In this document: positions 26,941 through 35,916 of the stretch, piece by piece
How positions within the stretch are numbered: the first letter of the stretch is position 1
How the letters are laid out: every line of letters begins with the position of its first letter
From: Clostridia bacterium
Lineage (GTDB): Bacteria; Bacillota_A; Clostridia; Oscillospirales; Acutalibacteraceae
DNA: 37,523 nucleotides
NCBI GenBank assembly: GCA_017397065.1
Contig: JAFQKE010000031.1
Location: 1 to 37,523, forward strand
Reading direction: 5' to 3'
Made by a program: the position numbers and the translations under genes
The notes under the pieces: generated by a model
Database searches by the model: none
Told to the model about the DNA's origin: nothing
Seen by the model: only the letters and a program-made list of their open reading frames with translations

Positions 26941-27804
26941 ATGTCTAAAAAGAAAATCCAAATTTGCAGCGACAGTAGCTGTGATTTAGGTGCCGAACTT
27001 TGTGAGCGCTATGGCGTTATTTTAAATCCTTTCCGCATTACCTTGGGTGACGAATCACTTGTTGATGGTGTTGAAGTTTTTCCCGATGATTTATACGCAT
27101 TCCATGACCGCACCGGAACATTGCCTAAAACATCTGCTACAAATATGGCAGAGCATTTAGAGTTTTTTGAAAAGCAGTTAGAAAATGCTGAAGAAGTTTT
27201 ATTCTTTACAATAAGCTCAAATATGTCGGTTAATAACCACGCCGCTAACCTTGCAGCAGAAGAAGTTGAAAATGTTTACGTTATAGATAGCAGCAACCTT
27301 TCTACAGGCGTTGGACTTTTGATAATTGCCGCCGCCGAAATGGCAGAACAGGGTATGAAAGCGGCTGAAATAAAAGAAAAAATCGATGAATTAAAAACAA
27401 AGGTTAATGCATCTTTTGTTATTGACAGTCTTGAATACCTCCACAAGGGTGGTCGTTGCTCTGCAATAGCCGCTCTGGGAGCAAATCTTTTAAAGCTCAA
27501 ACCCTGCATTGAGGTTAAAAATGGCTCAATGGGCGTTTCTAAAAAGTATAGAGGTAAATATAGTGAAGTTCTCAAAACCTATGCTGAAGAACGCCTTGCA
27601 AATTTAGATAACATTGTAACAGATCATGTTTTTGTTACCCACGCAGGTTGTGATGATGAAGTTGTTGAAAGCATAGCCGCAATAGTTAAAGAAAAGGTTA
27701 ACCCAAAAGAGCTTCACGTTACAAGAGCAGGCGCAACAGTTTCGGTTCACTGTGGAAGAAACACCTTAGGTGTTCTATTCATACAGAAAACCGATGTTGA
27801 ATAA
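26941..27804 (+). CDS. DegV family fatty-acid-binding protein
   Basis: A 287-residue DegV protein. The N-terminal KIQICSDSSCDLGAEL, PKTSATNMAEHLEFFE (about 62), FTISSNMSVNNHAANLA (about 90), VIDSSNLSTGVGLL (about 115) and SLEYLHKGGRCSAIAALGANLL (about 160-182) are family landmarks. DegV/FakB proteins bind a fatty acid and present it to the kinase FakA for phosphorylation; no fakA is nearby. The ATG at 26941 has TTGGAGG 8 bases upstream. It is a single-gene unit with promoter and terminator. Confidence 0.93.
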   Translation: MSKKKIQICSDSSCDLGAELCERYGVILNPFRITLGDESLVDGVEVFPDDLYAFHDRTGTLPKTSATNMAEHLEFFEKQLENAEEVLFFTISSNMSVNNHAANLAAEEVENVYVIDSSNLSTGVGLLIIAAAEMAEQGMKAAEIKEKIDELKTKVNASFVIDSLEYLHKGGRCSAIAALGANLLKLKPCIEVKNGSMGVSKKYRGKYSEVLKTYAEERLANLDNIVTDHVFVTHAGCDDEVVESIAAIVKEKVNPKELHVTRAGATVSVHCGRNTLGVLFIQKTDVE

Positions 27805-27820
27805 TCCTTTAAAATTGCAG

Positions 27821-27857
27821 AAAAAATGCCGAGTGATTTAATCATTCGGCATTTTTT
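27821..27857. terminator. Bidirectional terminator after degV
   Basis: A 16-bp stem (27821-27836 with 27842-27857, core AATGCCGA/TCGGCATT, one G-U) with A-run and T-run flanks, between the convergent degV and FAD oxidoreductase genes. Confidence 0.9.
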
Positions 27858-27877
27858 CTTTTTATATTCATTTTTTA

Positions 27878-29065
27878 TTATTCAAACAAAACTCCGGCAG
27901 ATTTTAATGTGGATTGAAGCAGGTTAATATCAAGCTCCGGAGCCGTTAGGTCGTTTTTAACACAAAGAGCAGCTGCAGTACCTGCCGCCTCACCGCTCAT
28001 TGACGCAACCGGAATAACACGTGTAATTTCCCAGCCTTCATCCTTAGCACTTATAACTCGGCCTGCCGCAAATATATTTGGGAAATTGCTATTAAATAAA
28101 GTTGTGTATGGAAGATGGAATTTTCTTCCCTTGTTTCTGAAATCGCCAAAAGAACCGACAGAATTTTCGGGCACCAAATCATCTTCATTGCCTAAAAATT
28201 CACTATCGCCAATTATTCTACGAATCTTACGATACTGCGGCATTGTAGGAACTGAAAGAATATCAAAGGTGTTTTTATCCTGTTTTTTAATACGCTCTAA
28301 AACCATCTTACCACCCGATGTCATATAAAAGGTAACATCCTCGGCGGTTACACCGTGAAGTGTTTTCATTCCCTCAGGCTGCCCTACTCCTGTCATTGAG
28401 CTGCCTGTCGAATGCCATTTTCTGGCGGCACAAAAATCACCGGTTTCGGCAAGCTTTTTCGCATCATCTGCGTTCATTTCGTGAGTAACGTACGAAAAAA
28501 AGTTTTCTCCTATTTCGGTTGGAATCCCCGCACGCTCACAAACAACAGCTGTTCCGGTAGCATCAACAACCATCTTTGCAGGATAGTACACCTTTCCCTC
28601 TACCGTTTCGGTTTCTATACCAACACAAATGTTGTTTTCCATTTTAGGATTTGTAGCGAGACAATCCAAAACAAGGTCAACGTTATTTTCTTCAAGGTAC
28701 TCAATAAGTCCCAACGCAAAAGCGTATGGCGAATATCTTGTAACATAGCGAGGAATCCCCTCTTTTAAAGGGTTAACCCCTTTGCCACCCCATTCGGTAG
28801 CCATATTTTCAAAGCCATATTTTACAGCTAACTTAATTAACTCTTCAGGAATGCCTGAGATAAGCTGTTTTCCATTACCGTTGCAAAGGGGCTCATACCA
28901 ACTTATGAGTCCTTGAGTGCCAAGTCCCCCAAGCACAACCGTTTTCTCCATAAGAAGCGTTTTTGCACCACCTCTTGAAGAAGCAACAGCCGCCGCAATA
29001 CCTGCAACACCGCCTCCGACAACAATAACGTCATAATTTTTTTTAACAATAGCTTTGCGTTCCAT
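27878..29065 (-). CDS. FAD-dependent oxidoreductase (FAD_oxidored family)
   Basis: A 395-residue flavoprotein. The N-terminal dinucleotide fold YDVIVVGGGVAGIAAAVASSRGG with the GGGVAG loop (about residues 13-18) and LLMEKTVVLGGLGTQGLI is typical of the PF12831 group found in sugar-acid and glycan clusters. A second FAD motif (VDATGTAVVCERAG, about 170) and the C-terminal NIFAAGRVISAKDEGWEITRV segment (about 330) complete the FAD site. The substrate is unknown. The gene is divergent from the GH95 gene, with a 169-base intergenic region, so a common regulator is plausible. Confidence 0.85.
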   Translation of the reverse strand: MERKAIVKKNYDVIVVGGGVAGIAAAVASSRGGAKTLLMEKTVVLGGLGTQGLISWYEPLCNGNGKQLISGIPEELIKLAVKYGFENMATEWGGKGVNPLKEGIPRYVTRYSPYAFALGLIEYLEENNVDLVLDCLATNPKMENNICVGIETETVEGKVYYPAKMVVDATGTAVVCERAGIPTEIGENFFSYVTHEMNADDAKKLAETGDFCAARKWHSTGSSMTGVGQPEGMKTLHGVTAEDVTFYMTSGGKMVLERIKKQDKNTFDILSVPTMPQYRKIRRIIGDSEFLGNEDDLVPENSVGSFGDFRNKGRKFHLPYTTLFNSNFPNIFAAGRVISAKDEGWEITRVIPVASMSGEAAGTAAALCVKNDLTAPELDINLLQSTLKSAGVLFE

Positions 29066-29086
29066 AACAACACCTCTTTAAAAGTA

Positions 29087-29115
29087 ATTTTAGCATATAT
29101 GTTATCAGTTTTCAA
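29087..29115 (-). promoter_or_regulatory. Promoter of the FAD oxidoreductase gene
   Basis: TTGAAA, 17-base spacer, TAAAAT on the minus strand, 22 bases before the start codon. Confidence 0.65.
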
Positions 29116-29186
29116 GCATAACCTATTGTATTTTTTAAACTCTTTTTATGAAGATAAAAAATTTTATTGTAGATATACATTTCCAC

Positions 29187-29215
29187 TTGAACAAAACATT
29201 TTAATGTTATATAAT
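29187..29215 (+). promoter_or_regulatory. Promoter of the GH95 gene
   Basis: TTGAAC, 17-base spacer, TATAAT on the plus strand, 20 bases before the start codon. It is divergent from the FAD oxidoreductase promoter with 71 bases between the two -35 boxes. Confidence 0.75.
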
Positions 29216-29234
29216 ACCCTTGAGGTGATACTTT

Positions 29235-31508
29235 ATGAATACTATATTAAAATTTTCTTCGCCCGCCGCTTGCTTTGAAGAAAGTCTGCTCCTTGGAAAC
29301 GGATTTTTAGGAGCCGCTGTATATGGTGGTACCGATATAGACCGATACAGCTTAAACGAAGCTACCCTTTGGACGGGTTTCCCTGAAAAAGCTAACAATC
29401 CTAATGCTCAAAAAGCTATAAACAAGGCTAAAGAGCTTGCGGCTGTTGGCAACCTCACTGAAGCCGCTAAAATAATTGAAAAAGGCTTTACAGGTAAATT
29501 TTCACAGTCATATTTACCTCTGTGTAATCTCATTATAAAAACCGGAATTAAAGATTATGATACTTACAGTCGCTCTCTTGATTTAGAAAAAGGTATTGTT
29601 ACCGTTTGCTACACTAAAGGCGAACAAAAGGTAACACGAGAATGCTTTATAAGTAATCCTGACAGGGTTCTTGTTATAAAAATAAAGCAGGAAAATGTAG
29701 AGCGAACCGATGTTTATCTTGAGTCACCTTTACAGTGCAACATCTTCACTTCAGATGATGAAAAGTTAATTTTAAAAGGCATTGCACCCGTTCACGATCA
29801 CCCTATGGGACGCAGACACGATTCTGAAACCAAACGCCTTTCTTATTATGAAAATGATGGAAAGAAAGGGGTGCGATATAAGGGAATTTTAAAAGCCGAA
29901 TGTAACGGAGAGTTGCTTTTGAACGGCGATTCATTTGAGCTTATAAATTCCACAGAGGCAACCCTTTATTTTGCCGCCGCTACCTCTTATAACGGATTTG
30001 ATAAACACCCATATTTAGAGGGTGCCGACTGCGACTCCATTTGCGACGAATATATAAAAGCGGTTGAAAACAAAAGCTATAAGACCTTAAAATCCGCCCA
30101 TATCACAGACTTTTCTTCGCTTTTTAACCGTACCGCATTCTCGCTATGCAATAATGAGTCAGCGCTTGACACAGGGACTCTTTTAAAAGAACATAAAAGC
30201 AACGCTTTGTATGAACTTGCTTTCAATGTAGGAAAATATCTTAGCATATCCGCCTCACGTACAGGCGGCCAACCAATGAATCTACAAGGAATTTGGAACG
30301 AGCAAGTCTGCCCACCGTGGAACAGTAATTACACCATAAACATCAACACCGAAATGAACTATCTACCGCAGCTTTCACTTAATCTGCCCGAATGCTTTGA
30401 ACCGTATGAAAGGCTTATAAAAGAGCTTGCTGTAACGGGCCGCAAAATAGCTAAAGAGTGGTATGGAATAGACGGAATTGTATCCCATCACAACACCGAT
30501 ATATGGCGAATGGCTAACCCTGTGGGCTGTATGGTTGATGACTGCCATATATGGAGCTTTTTTAACACCTCTTTTGGCTGGCTTTTGTGGGGACTTAAAG
30601 AAAAATATCTTATAACAAGAGATAATATCTTTTTAACCAACACCCTTTATCCCTTAATCACAGAATGTGCCGAAACATATATCAAGCTTTTTACCGAAGA
30701 TGAAAATGGATATTTATATCTCTCCCCCGCTACCTCGCCCGAAAACACATTTTTAACAAAAGATGGCGACAAATGTGCCCTTGCCGTACACACAGCTATA
30801 AACAATGCGATTTGCCGTGATACGCTTTACTCGGCAGCAGAGCTTTCGGGGATTATGGGTGATGATTCTGCGGCAGAGCGTTATAAAAATTATGCTGAAA
30901 AGGTTATGCCCTACAAGATAACCTCGGACGGAAGAATTATGGAGTGGGACGATGAATACGCCGAGGCTGAAATAGAGCATCGCCACGTTTCGCACCTTTA
31001 CGGACTTCATCCAGCAAGAGAAATAACGCCTTACGGCGCGCCTGAACTGGCTAAAGCTGCTAAAAACTCACTTAATGTACGTGGCGACAAAGGTACCGGC
31101 TGGTGCATTGCCTGGAAAGCCAATATGTGGGCAAGACTTTTTGATGGTAACCGTGCCCTAAAACTGCTTGATAATCAGCTCACATATGTTGCTCCCGACC
31201 CAAATGCTCACTGGCTAGCAGGCGGAACCTACCCCAATATGCTTTGTGCCCACCCACCATTTCAGATTGATGGAAACTTTGGTGCAACTGCAGCAATTAT
31301 AGAAATGCTGGTACAAGTAAACGGCAAAGATTTATATATTTTACCTGCTCTGCCTGATAAATGGCAAAGCGGTGAAATAAAGGGAATAAAAATTGCAGGC
31401 GGTGCGACCATTAACCTTAAGTGGGAAAATGGCAAAGCTACTAAAATTGATATATCACCTAAAGAAATGAGAGATTATTATAACATTATAACCGCTGATA
31501 AACTTTAA
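29235..31508 (+). CDS. Glycoside hydrolase family 95 (alpha-L-fucosidase / alpha-L-galactosidase type)
   Basis: A 757-residue enzyme. An N-terminal beta-sandwich (residues 1-~250; LLLGNGFLGAAVYGGTDIDRY and LNEATLWTGFP) precedes the (alpha/alpha)6 barrel. GH95 landmarks are QGIWNEQVCPPWNSNY and INTEMNYLPQLSL (about 350-380, catalytic asparagines), SPATSPENTF (about 497, general acid region), HRHVSHLYGLHPAREITP (about 582) and PPFQIDGNFGATAAI (about 674, the aspartate). Family members release alpha-1,2-linked L-fucose or L-galactose with inversion. No signal peptide is present, so it acts on imported oligosaccharides. The start follows TTGAGGTGAT. Confidence 0.92.
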   Translation: MNTILKFSSPAACFEESLLLGNGFLGAAVYGGTDIDRYSLNEATLWTGFPEKANNPNAQKAINKAKELAAVGNLTEAAKIIEKGFTGKFSQSYLPLCNLIIKTGIKDYDTYSRSLDLEKGIVTVCYTKGEQKVTRECFISNPDRVLVIKIKQENVERTDVYLESPLQCNIFTSDDEKLILKGIAPVHDHPMGRRHDSETKRLSYYENDGKKGVRYKGILKAECNGELLLNGDSFELINSTEATLYFAAATSYNGFDKHPYLEGADCDSICDEYIKAVENKSYKTLKSAHITDFSSLFNRTAFSLCNNESALDTGTLLKEHKSNALYELAFNVGKYLSISASRTGGQPMNLQGIWNEQVCPPWNSNYTININTEMNYLPQLSLNLPECFEPYERLIKELAVTGRKIAKEWYGIDGIVSHHNTDIWRMANPVGCMVDDCHIWSFFNTSFGWLLWGLKEKYLITRDNIFLTNTLYPLITECAETYIKLFTEDENGYLYLSPATSPENTFLTKDGDKCALAVHTAINNAICRDTLYSAAELSGIMGDDSAAERYKNYAEKVMPYKITSDGRIMEWDDEYAEAEIEHRHVSHLYGLHPAREITPYGAPELAKAAKNSLNVRGDKGTGWCIAWKANMWARLFDGNRALKLLDNQLTYVAPDPNAHWLAGGTYPNMLCAHPPFQIDGNFGATAAIIEMLVQVNGKDLYILPALPDKWQSGEIKGIKIAGGATINLKWENGKATKIDISPKEMRDYYNIITADKL

Positions 31509-31568
31509 AAGTAAATAAGACTGTAAAAAATTTATTAAATCCCTTTAAATAGGAATAAAATGAAACGA

Positions 31569-31615
31569 AAAATCTGCAATAAAAGTGTTTTTTTCTCACT
31601 TTTATTGCAGATTTT
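31569..31615. terminator. Bidirectional terminator between GH95 and the lipoprotein gene
   Basis: A perfect 19-bp stem (31569-31587 with 31597-31615, core ATCTGCAATAAAAGTG) around a 9-base loop, with A- and T-rich flanks. It separates two convergent genes. Confidence 0.85.
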
Positions 31616-31705
31616 ATGTTTATAATTTTAACACATCTAAAATTATCTTATTAAAAATCAATACACACTGCAAAACGTGGTAAACACCCATTTGCCATTG
31701 ATTTT

Positions 31706-32389
31706 TTATCTGGGATAGATATATTCTTTTGTTTCAAGTGCATATTCGGGAACGGTTGTATTATCCCACTTTCCGTTAAAATAGTCTTCCGAATACTCTT
31801 CCCTTATATATTTAGCATAAATCGTATATTCTATCTTGTCCTTTTCTACCTTTGTTACAGCAAAGGTTCGGGAATTGTAGTATATATCATTGCCTCTGTC
31901 AGCCGAAACAGCATAAAGCTTGCCGTTATAATTTACATATTTTATACTGTCTTTAAAAAGTTTATCTGTAAACTCATCGGAAAAGATGGTTTTAGTATAG
32001 TTTTTAAAGTTTTCATAGATTGAAAAATCCACACTGCTATCCAATTCCGGCTGAGCACTTTTAACAGCCGTATATGTCATTCCATCAACGGTTAGAGTAT
32101 CATTCGCATCACAATAAAGTGTTGTGCTATCAAACATAGCATAAAGCGTTTCTGCAGGGCCGAAAATTTCTGTTTCTATTTCCGCTTGGCTCATATTGCG
32201 GAATTTTTCAAGTTCAGCATCTTCTTTATCTTCGGTTTGTTCCTTATCCGCAAAGCCCTGCTCCAAAGACTGCTCACTACTTGCAAAATCCGCATTTAAT
32301 TCTACCTCTTTAGAATTTTTAGGCAACAGACTGCAACCAACAATAGTTATACAAAATCCAATTACCAAAAACAAAGAAATTAAACGCAT
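31706..32389 (-). CDS. Lipoprotein with IseA-like C-terminal domain
   Basis: A 227-residue protein with a lipoprotein signal peptide (lipobox IVGC at about residues 16-19), a Glu/Asp/Ser-rich linker to residue ~65, and a C-terminal domain. The stretch YENFKNYTKTIFSDEF, KYVNYNGKLYAVSADRGNDI and the following alternating strands resemble the IseA/YoeB inhibitors of DL-endopeptidases, which would place it in cell-wall hydrolase control; this is a recollection of the pattern, not a search result. AAGGGG precedes the ATG. Its promoter straddles the end of the direct repeat upstream. Confidence 0.55.
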   Translation of the reverse strand: MRLISLFLVIGFCITIVGCSLLPKNSKEVELNADFASSEQSLEQGFADKEQTEDKEDAELEKFRNMSQAEIETEIFGPAETLYAMFDSTTLYCDANDTLTVDGMTYTAVKSAQPELDSSVDFSIYENFKNYTKTIFSDEFTDKLFKDSIKYVNYNGKLYAVSADRGNDIYYNSRTFAVTKVEKDKIEYTIYAKYIREEYSEDYFNGKWDNTTVPEYALETKEYIYPR

Positions 32390-32466
32390 GATTCATATCC
32401 CCTTATTCCAATACTTTTGATTTTTCCGGTTACTCAAAACCACTATCATATTTTACTGTTAATTTT

Positions 32467-32495
32467 ATTATATCTTAACAGAGTGCATTTGTCAA
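32467..32495 (-). promoter_or_regulatory. Consensus promoter straddling the end of repeat copy 1
   Basis: A perfect TTGACA, 17-base spacer, TATAAT on the minus strand, reading into the lipoprotein gene at 32389. The -35 (32490-32495) lies inside the direct repeat, which begins at 32486; the -10 (32467-32472) lies outside it. Confidence 0.75.
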
Positions 32496-32842
32496 TTATA
32501 GGTGTTTTGCCTTTTTCGGTAATATCCGTAGGGCAGGGGCTTGCTCCTGCCGCCAAAGTTTGTACTAATTTTTTTACTTTCTTTTTAGCCTTCCCCTTGA
32601 TGGGGAAGGGGGACCGCTTGCGGTGGATGAGGTGTAGTTCTGTGCAAGCTTTCGCCTCCTCAGTCGCCTACGGCGACAGCTCCTCCGTCAAGGAGGAGCC
32701 TTAATAAGAGCAAACTACAATTTATATAAAAACAGCAGTATAGCCCAAAAAGAGCTATACCGCTTATTTGATTTATTTTAGGTGGTTAATTGTGAGGTGG
32801 AGGTTCGATTCTGTCAAGACACAGAACCGTCCCCTGTCTTCT
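32486..32842. repeat. Noncoding direct repeat, copy 1
   Basis: About 357 bases, near-identical to copy 2 at 36435-36781 in the same orientation. It starts CATTTGTCAATTATAGG and ends CCCTGTCTTCT. It has no open frame and is built from hairpins: GGCAGG/CCTGCC at 32532-32551, CCTTCCCC/GGGGAAGG at 32589-32609, ACCGC/GCGGT at 32613-32624, GTCGCC/GGCGAC at 32663-32677, GCTCCTCC/GGAGGAGC at 32679-32699, and a longer, slightly decayed stem near 32730-32765. With the intron fragment it fills the gene-free stretch 32390-32919. Confidence 0.9.
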
Positions 32843-32849
32843 TCTGGAG

Positions 32850-32920
32850 AACTGAACCGCCGTATGCCGAACGGCACGTACGGTGGTGTGGGAGGGGGGA
32901 GAAAATCCCCTCTACCCGAT
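32850..32920 (+). ncRNA. Group II intron 3' end fragment (domains V and VI)
   Basis: Domain V: ACCGCCGTATGCC, GAAC loop, GGCACGTACGGTGGT (32856-32887), the canonical CGTATGC...GCACGTACG hairpin with a CGC-type catalytic triad just before CGTAT. Domain VI: GGGAGGGG... (32890 on) pairing with CCCCTCTACCC, leaving A32914 bulged as the branch point seven bases from a 3' end at ACCCGAT. The 5' domains and the intron-encoded protein are missing, so it is a dead fragment. It lies on the plus strand. Confidence 0.85.
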
Positions 32921-35829
32921 TAATATTCAGTTAATTGAACATCCCAACCTGCTAAATAGCGAGCATAATGGGTTAAATCGGTTAAATCAATTTTGTCATC
33001 ACCGTTTAAATCGTTTGCTTCGGGATAAATCATATCTACATCCCAATTGGCAAGGTGTTGAGCAAGTTTAACAAGGTCTTTAAGATTTTTATTTCCATCA
33101 AAATCTATATCACCAGGGGAATAGTAATGAATATTGGCATTGAATAAATACTCGTTACTCTCTTCACTTATGTTAATATTAGCCCAATTTTGTTTATTAC
33201 CTAAATAGTATATATCAGCTAGGCTAGTGCAAGAGTGAAACGCCAGACTACCAATACTAGTTACGCTATCTGATATAGTTATGCTGGTTAAGCTAGTGCA
33301 ATAAAGAAATGTTGCAGCTCCTATACTAGTTACGCTATCGGGAATGGTTATGTTTGTAAGTTTTGAGCAAGAACTAAATACAGAATTACCTATACTAGTT
33401 ACGCTATCGGGTATGGTTATGCCGGTAAGGCTAGTACAACGACCAAATGCCCTATAACCAATACTAGTTACGCTATCGGGGATAGTTATACTAGCAAGGT
33501 TATCACATTCTAAAAATGCATCATCACTTATACTAGTTACGCCATCAGGGATGGTTATGTTTGTAAGGCTAGTGCAATCTTCAAATGCAGCCTCACCTAT
33601 ACTAGTTACGCTATCGGGGATAATATAACTTGTAGCTGTTTTGCCTTCAGGGTAACGTATTATTTCTGTTTTATTTTTATTAAACAGAATTCCATTTGAA
33701 GCAGAATAACTTGTGTTATTTGCATCTACATTTATGCTTGTTAGTTTAGAGCAATTGCGAAATGGAAAATCACCTATACTTGTAACGCTATCAGGGATGG
33801 TTATGCTTGTAAGGCTAGTGCAACTAGAAAATGCCCCTTTATCAATACTTGTTACGCTATCTGATATAGTTATGCTGGTTAGCTTAGTGCAATCTAAAAA
33901 TGCCCAAGCACCAATATTTGTTACGCTATCTGGTATAGTTATGCTAGTTAGGCTAGAGCAATCTTCAAACGCATAAGCACCAATATTTGTTACGCTATTT
34001 GGTATAGTTATGCTGGTTAGGCTAGTGCAATGTTCAAATGCCCATTTATCAATACTTGTTACGCTATTAGGGATTACTATACTTGTAATGTTATCGCAAG
34101 CAAAAAATGCCTCTTTTCCAATTGCTACAACAGGCAAGCTATTAACTATTGATGGAATAGTTACATTTCCACCACGACCTACATAACTGGTTATAGTATA
34201 TTGGTTATTTGTTTTATCGGCTTTAAACGGTAAAACTGTAATTGTGCAGCTATCTAAAGTGCCATTAGGCGTAGATGCTGTAATAGTAACCGTACCCGGT
34301 GCTACAGCTTTTATTGTTCCCGTAGAATCAACCGTTGCTATTTTTTTATTGCTTGACATATACGTAACAGAAAGTTTTGTGCCGTTTGAAGCATATGCTG
34401 TTATAGGATTTGAAAGTATAAAGTTAGCAAATAAAGTATATTTATTGGTAGCAAAACTTATTTGCTCATAATATTTTATTTGTGGTATGTCGGTTCCATA
34501 ATATAAAGTGTAAGTACTGGGGTAATTAATAGATAATGCAACTTCATAGAGATCTATCATTAAATTATATGCTTTTTTTCTTACTTGTTTATAATTATTT
34601 AATATTGCAGTTGATTCTTGATAATCTTGATTATGAAATAGTTTTCCAATAAGACCTTTATTATATAATTTAGTATATAACTGTTCCATACAGTCCATAT
34701 CAACATTAGAAATTAGTTCAAAGTAACAATCCAGTGAATAAATAAAAGCAGTTGCGTTTTCTTTATTCTGGTTGTTCATAAAAATATTTTTTTGGTTTTC
34801 GGTAACAGTTTGGGATAAATCTCTAAGGTCTTGAATGCAAGACATAACATATATTTGTTCATAAACATCATCTGAGTTAAATAATATATTTGAAACAGTT
34901 TTGCCCAAATTTAAGCCGGTAAATACTGCTGCAACAATAGGATTTAATGAAGCAATTTTTTGGGTAGCCCCATCAATAAAGAGTGATAATGTCCATTTAG
35001 AAAGTGTTACTGCACCTGTTCGCATATAAACTAAACTTGTGCCGGAAAAGTCTGTACTTGCAGTTGTAAGATTATAGAGAGCAGTTTTTAAAGCAGTATT
35101 GCCATTACAAGAATTATACATTTGATCTAACCACTGTTTGGTTGCATAATCAAGATTAACCATTTCACCATAAAGAGAAATTTTATCTATAACATCCAAA
35201 ATATCCGTACTGTAGCTTATTATGGTAGAAAGAGTAGATGATATGTTTCCAACTGTTTTTAAAGAATATGTATTTTTAACAATGGTTTGTATATTGTCTA
35301 TTGTTGTTTGGTCTTTTATATCTGCATATTCAATTATTTCGGCTACATTTTCTATTTGTTGAAGTTTGCAAAAATCAGAAACAAGTTTATTAGATGTTTT
35401 TACGATTTTGTTTTTTAAAAAAGTTTGAAAACCACTATTATTTATTGTTGATTTACTATACATTGCTATAATACAAGACTCATAGTAATTTTCTTTTTTA
35501 GTTAATAAATTAAGTGCACTACTTGGCTTTATGGCTAGTGACATAGCCTCCCAAGTATTTAACTCTGCCATTAGTGTTTTATCGTTGTGAATATCATCTA
35601 AAAAACTTTGTGTAGGTGAAAATAAAGAATTGCTTATATATTCATTATACATTTCATTGCAACTCTGTGCATATTCGCCGGTGGTATCTTTAGCAATTCC
35701 GGCTAAGCATTGTGCTTTATAAATATCTACATCAATGAACTCATCGCTAGTAGAGGCAGATGTTTTTATTCCTGCTAATGAACCGAGAGTAAATGAAAAC
35801 ACTAAAATGAAACTAATGATTTTTTTCAT
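32920..35829 (-). CDS. Secreted BspA-type leucine-rich repeat protein with Big2 and dockerin domains
   Basis: A 969-residue exported protein. A signal peptide (residues 1-~28, MKKIISFILVFSFTLGSLAG) is followed by an unrecognised, mainly helical region to about 450. A Big2 immunoglobulin-like domain (about 460-535; SSNKKIATVDSTGTIKAVAPG) comes next, then twelve BspA LRR_5 repeats of 23 residues (about 565-875; consensus VTSIGxxAFxxCTSLTSITIPDS). A C-terminal type I dockerin closes it (about 905-965) with two calcium-binding repeats, DIDFDGNKNLKDLVKL and DLNGDDKIDLTDLTHY. The dockerin implies cohesin-mediated attachment to a cell-surface scaffold. It has an AGAAAGG site and no clear promoter of its own; an IS110 remnant lies upstream and the stop codon sits on the intron boundary. 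Confidence 0.9.
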   Translation of the reverse strand: MKKIISFILVFSFTLGSLAGIKTSASTSDEFIDVDIYKAQCLAGIAKDTTGEYAQSCNEMYNEYISNSLFSPTQSFLDDIHNDKTLMAELNTWEAMSLAIKPSSALNLLTKKENYYESCIIAMYSKSTINNSGFQTFLKNKIVKTSNKLVSDFCKLQQIENVAEIIEYADIKDQTTIDNIQTIVKNTYSLKTVGNISSTLSTIISYSTDILDVIDKISLYGEMVNLDYATKQWLDQMYNSCNGNTALKTALYNLTTASTDFSGTSLVYMRTGAVTLSKWTLSLFIDGATQKIASLNPIVAAVFTGLNLGKTVSNILFNSDDVYEQIYVMSCIQDLRDLSQTVTENQKNIFMNNQNKENATAFIYSLDCYFELISNVDMDCMEQLYTKLYNKGLIGKLFHNQDYQESTAILNNYKQVRKKAYNLMIDLYEVALSINYPSTYTLYYGTDIPQIKYYEQISFATNKYTLFANFILSNPITAYASNGTKLSVTYMSSNKKIATVDSTGTIKAVAPGTVTITASTPNGTLDSCTITVLPFKADKTNNQYTITSYVGRGGNVTIPSIVNSLPVVAIGKEAFFACDNITSIVIPNSVTSIDKWAFEHCTSLTSITIPNSVTNIGAYAFEDCSSLTSITIPDSVTNIGAWAFLDCTKLTSITISDSVTSIDKGAFSSCTSLTSITIPDSVTSIGDFPFRNCSKLTSINVDANNTSYSASNGILFNKNKTEIIRYPEGKTATSYIIPDSVTSIGEAAFEDCTSLTNITIPDGVTSISDDAFLECDNLASITIPDSVTSIGYRAFGRCTSLTGITIPDSVTSIGNSVFSSCSKLTNITIPDSVTSIGAATFLYCTSLTSITISDSVTSIGSLAFHSCTSLADIYYLGNKQNWANINISEESNEYLFNANIHYYSPGDIDFDGNKNLKDLVKLAQHLANWDVDMIYPEANDLNGDDKIDLTDLTHYARYLAGWDVQLTEY
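33215..34140 (-). repeat. 69-bp tandem repeats encoding the LRR_5 array
   Basis: Twelve in-frame units of 69 bases (23 codons), interrupted once by an ~36-residue insertion (DANNTSYSASNGILFNKNKT). Units are highly similar at DNA level (recurring ACTAGTTACGCTATC on the plus strand), suggesting recent expansion or homogenisation. Confidence 0.88.
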
Positions 35830-35916
35830 TTATAACCATACCTTTCTGCGAAAGGCACCAACAAGGAATAAAACAGTCGGTGTCTGTTCGCTTAAATTTT
35901 TTTAACATATTTGTGA

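Noticed and set aside
32805..32822. GGTTCGATTC resembling a tRNA T-loop in both direct repeats (also near 36740)
   Set aside because: The flanking bases do not form a T-stem and no anticodon or acceptor arm is present nearby.
33713..33976. An 87-codon plus-strand frame inside the LRR gene
   Set aside because: It is a repetitive shadow of the tandem LRR units.
33215..34140. Regular 69-bp repeats that could be taken for a CRISPR array
   Set aside because: They are in-frame coding units of the LRR domain with no unique spacers and no cas genes.
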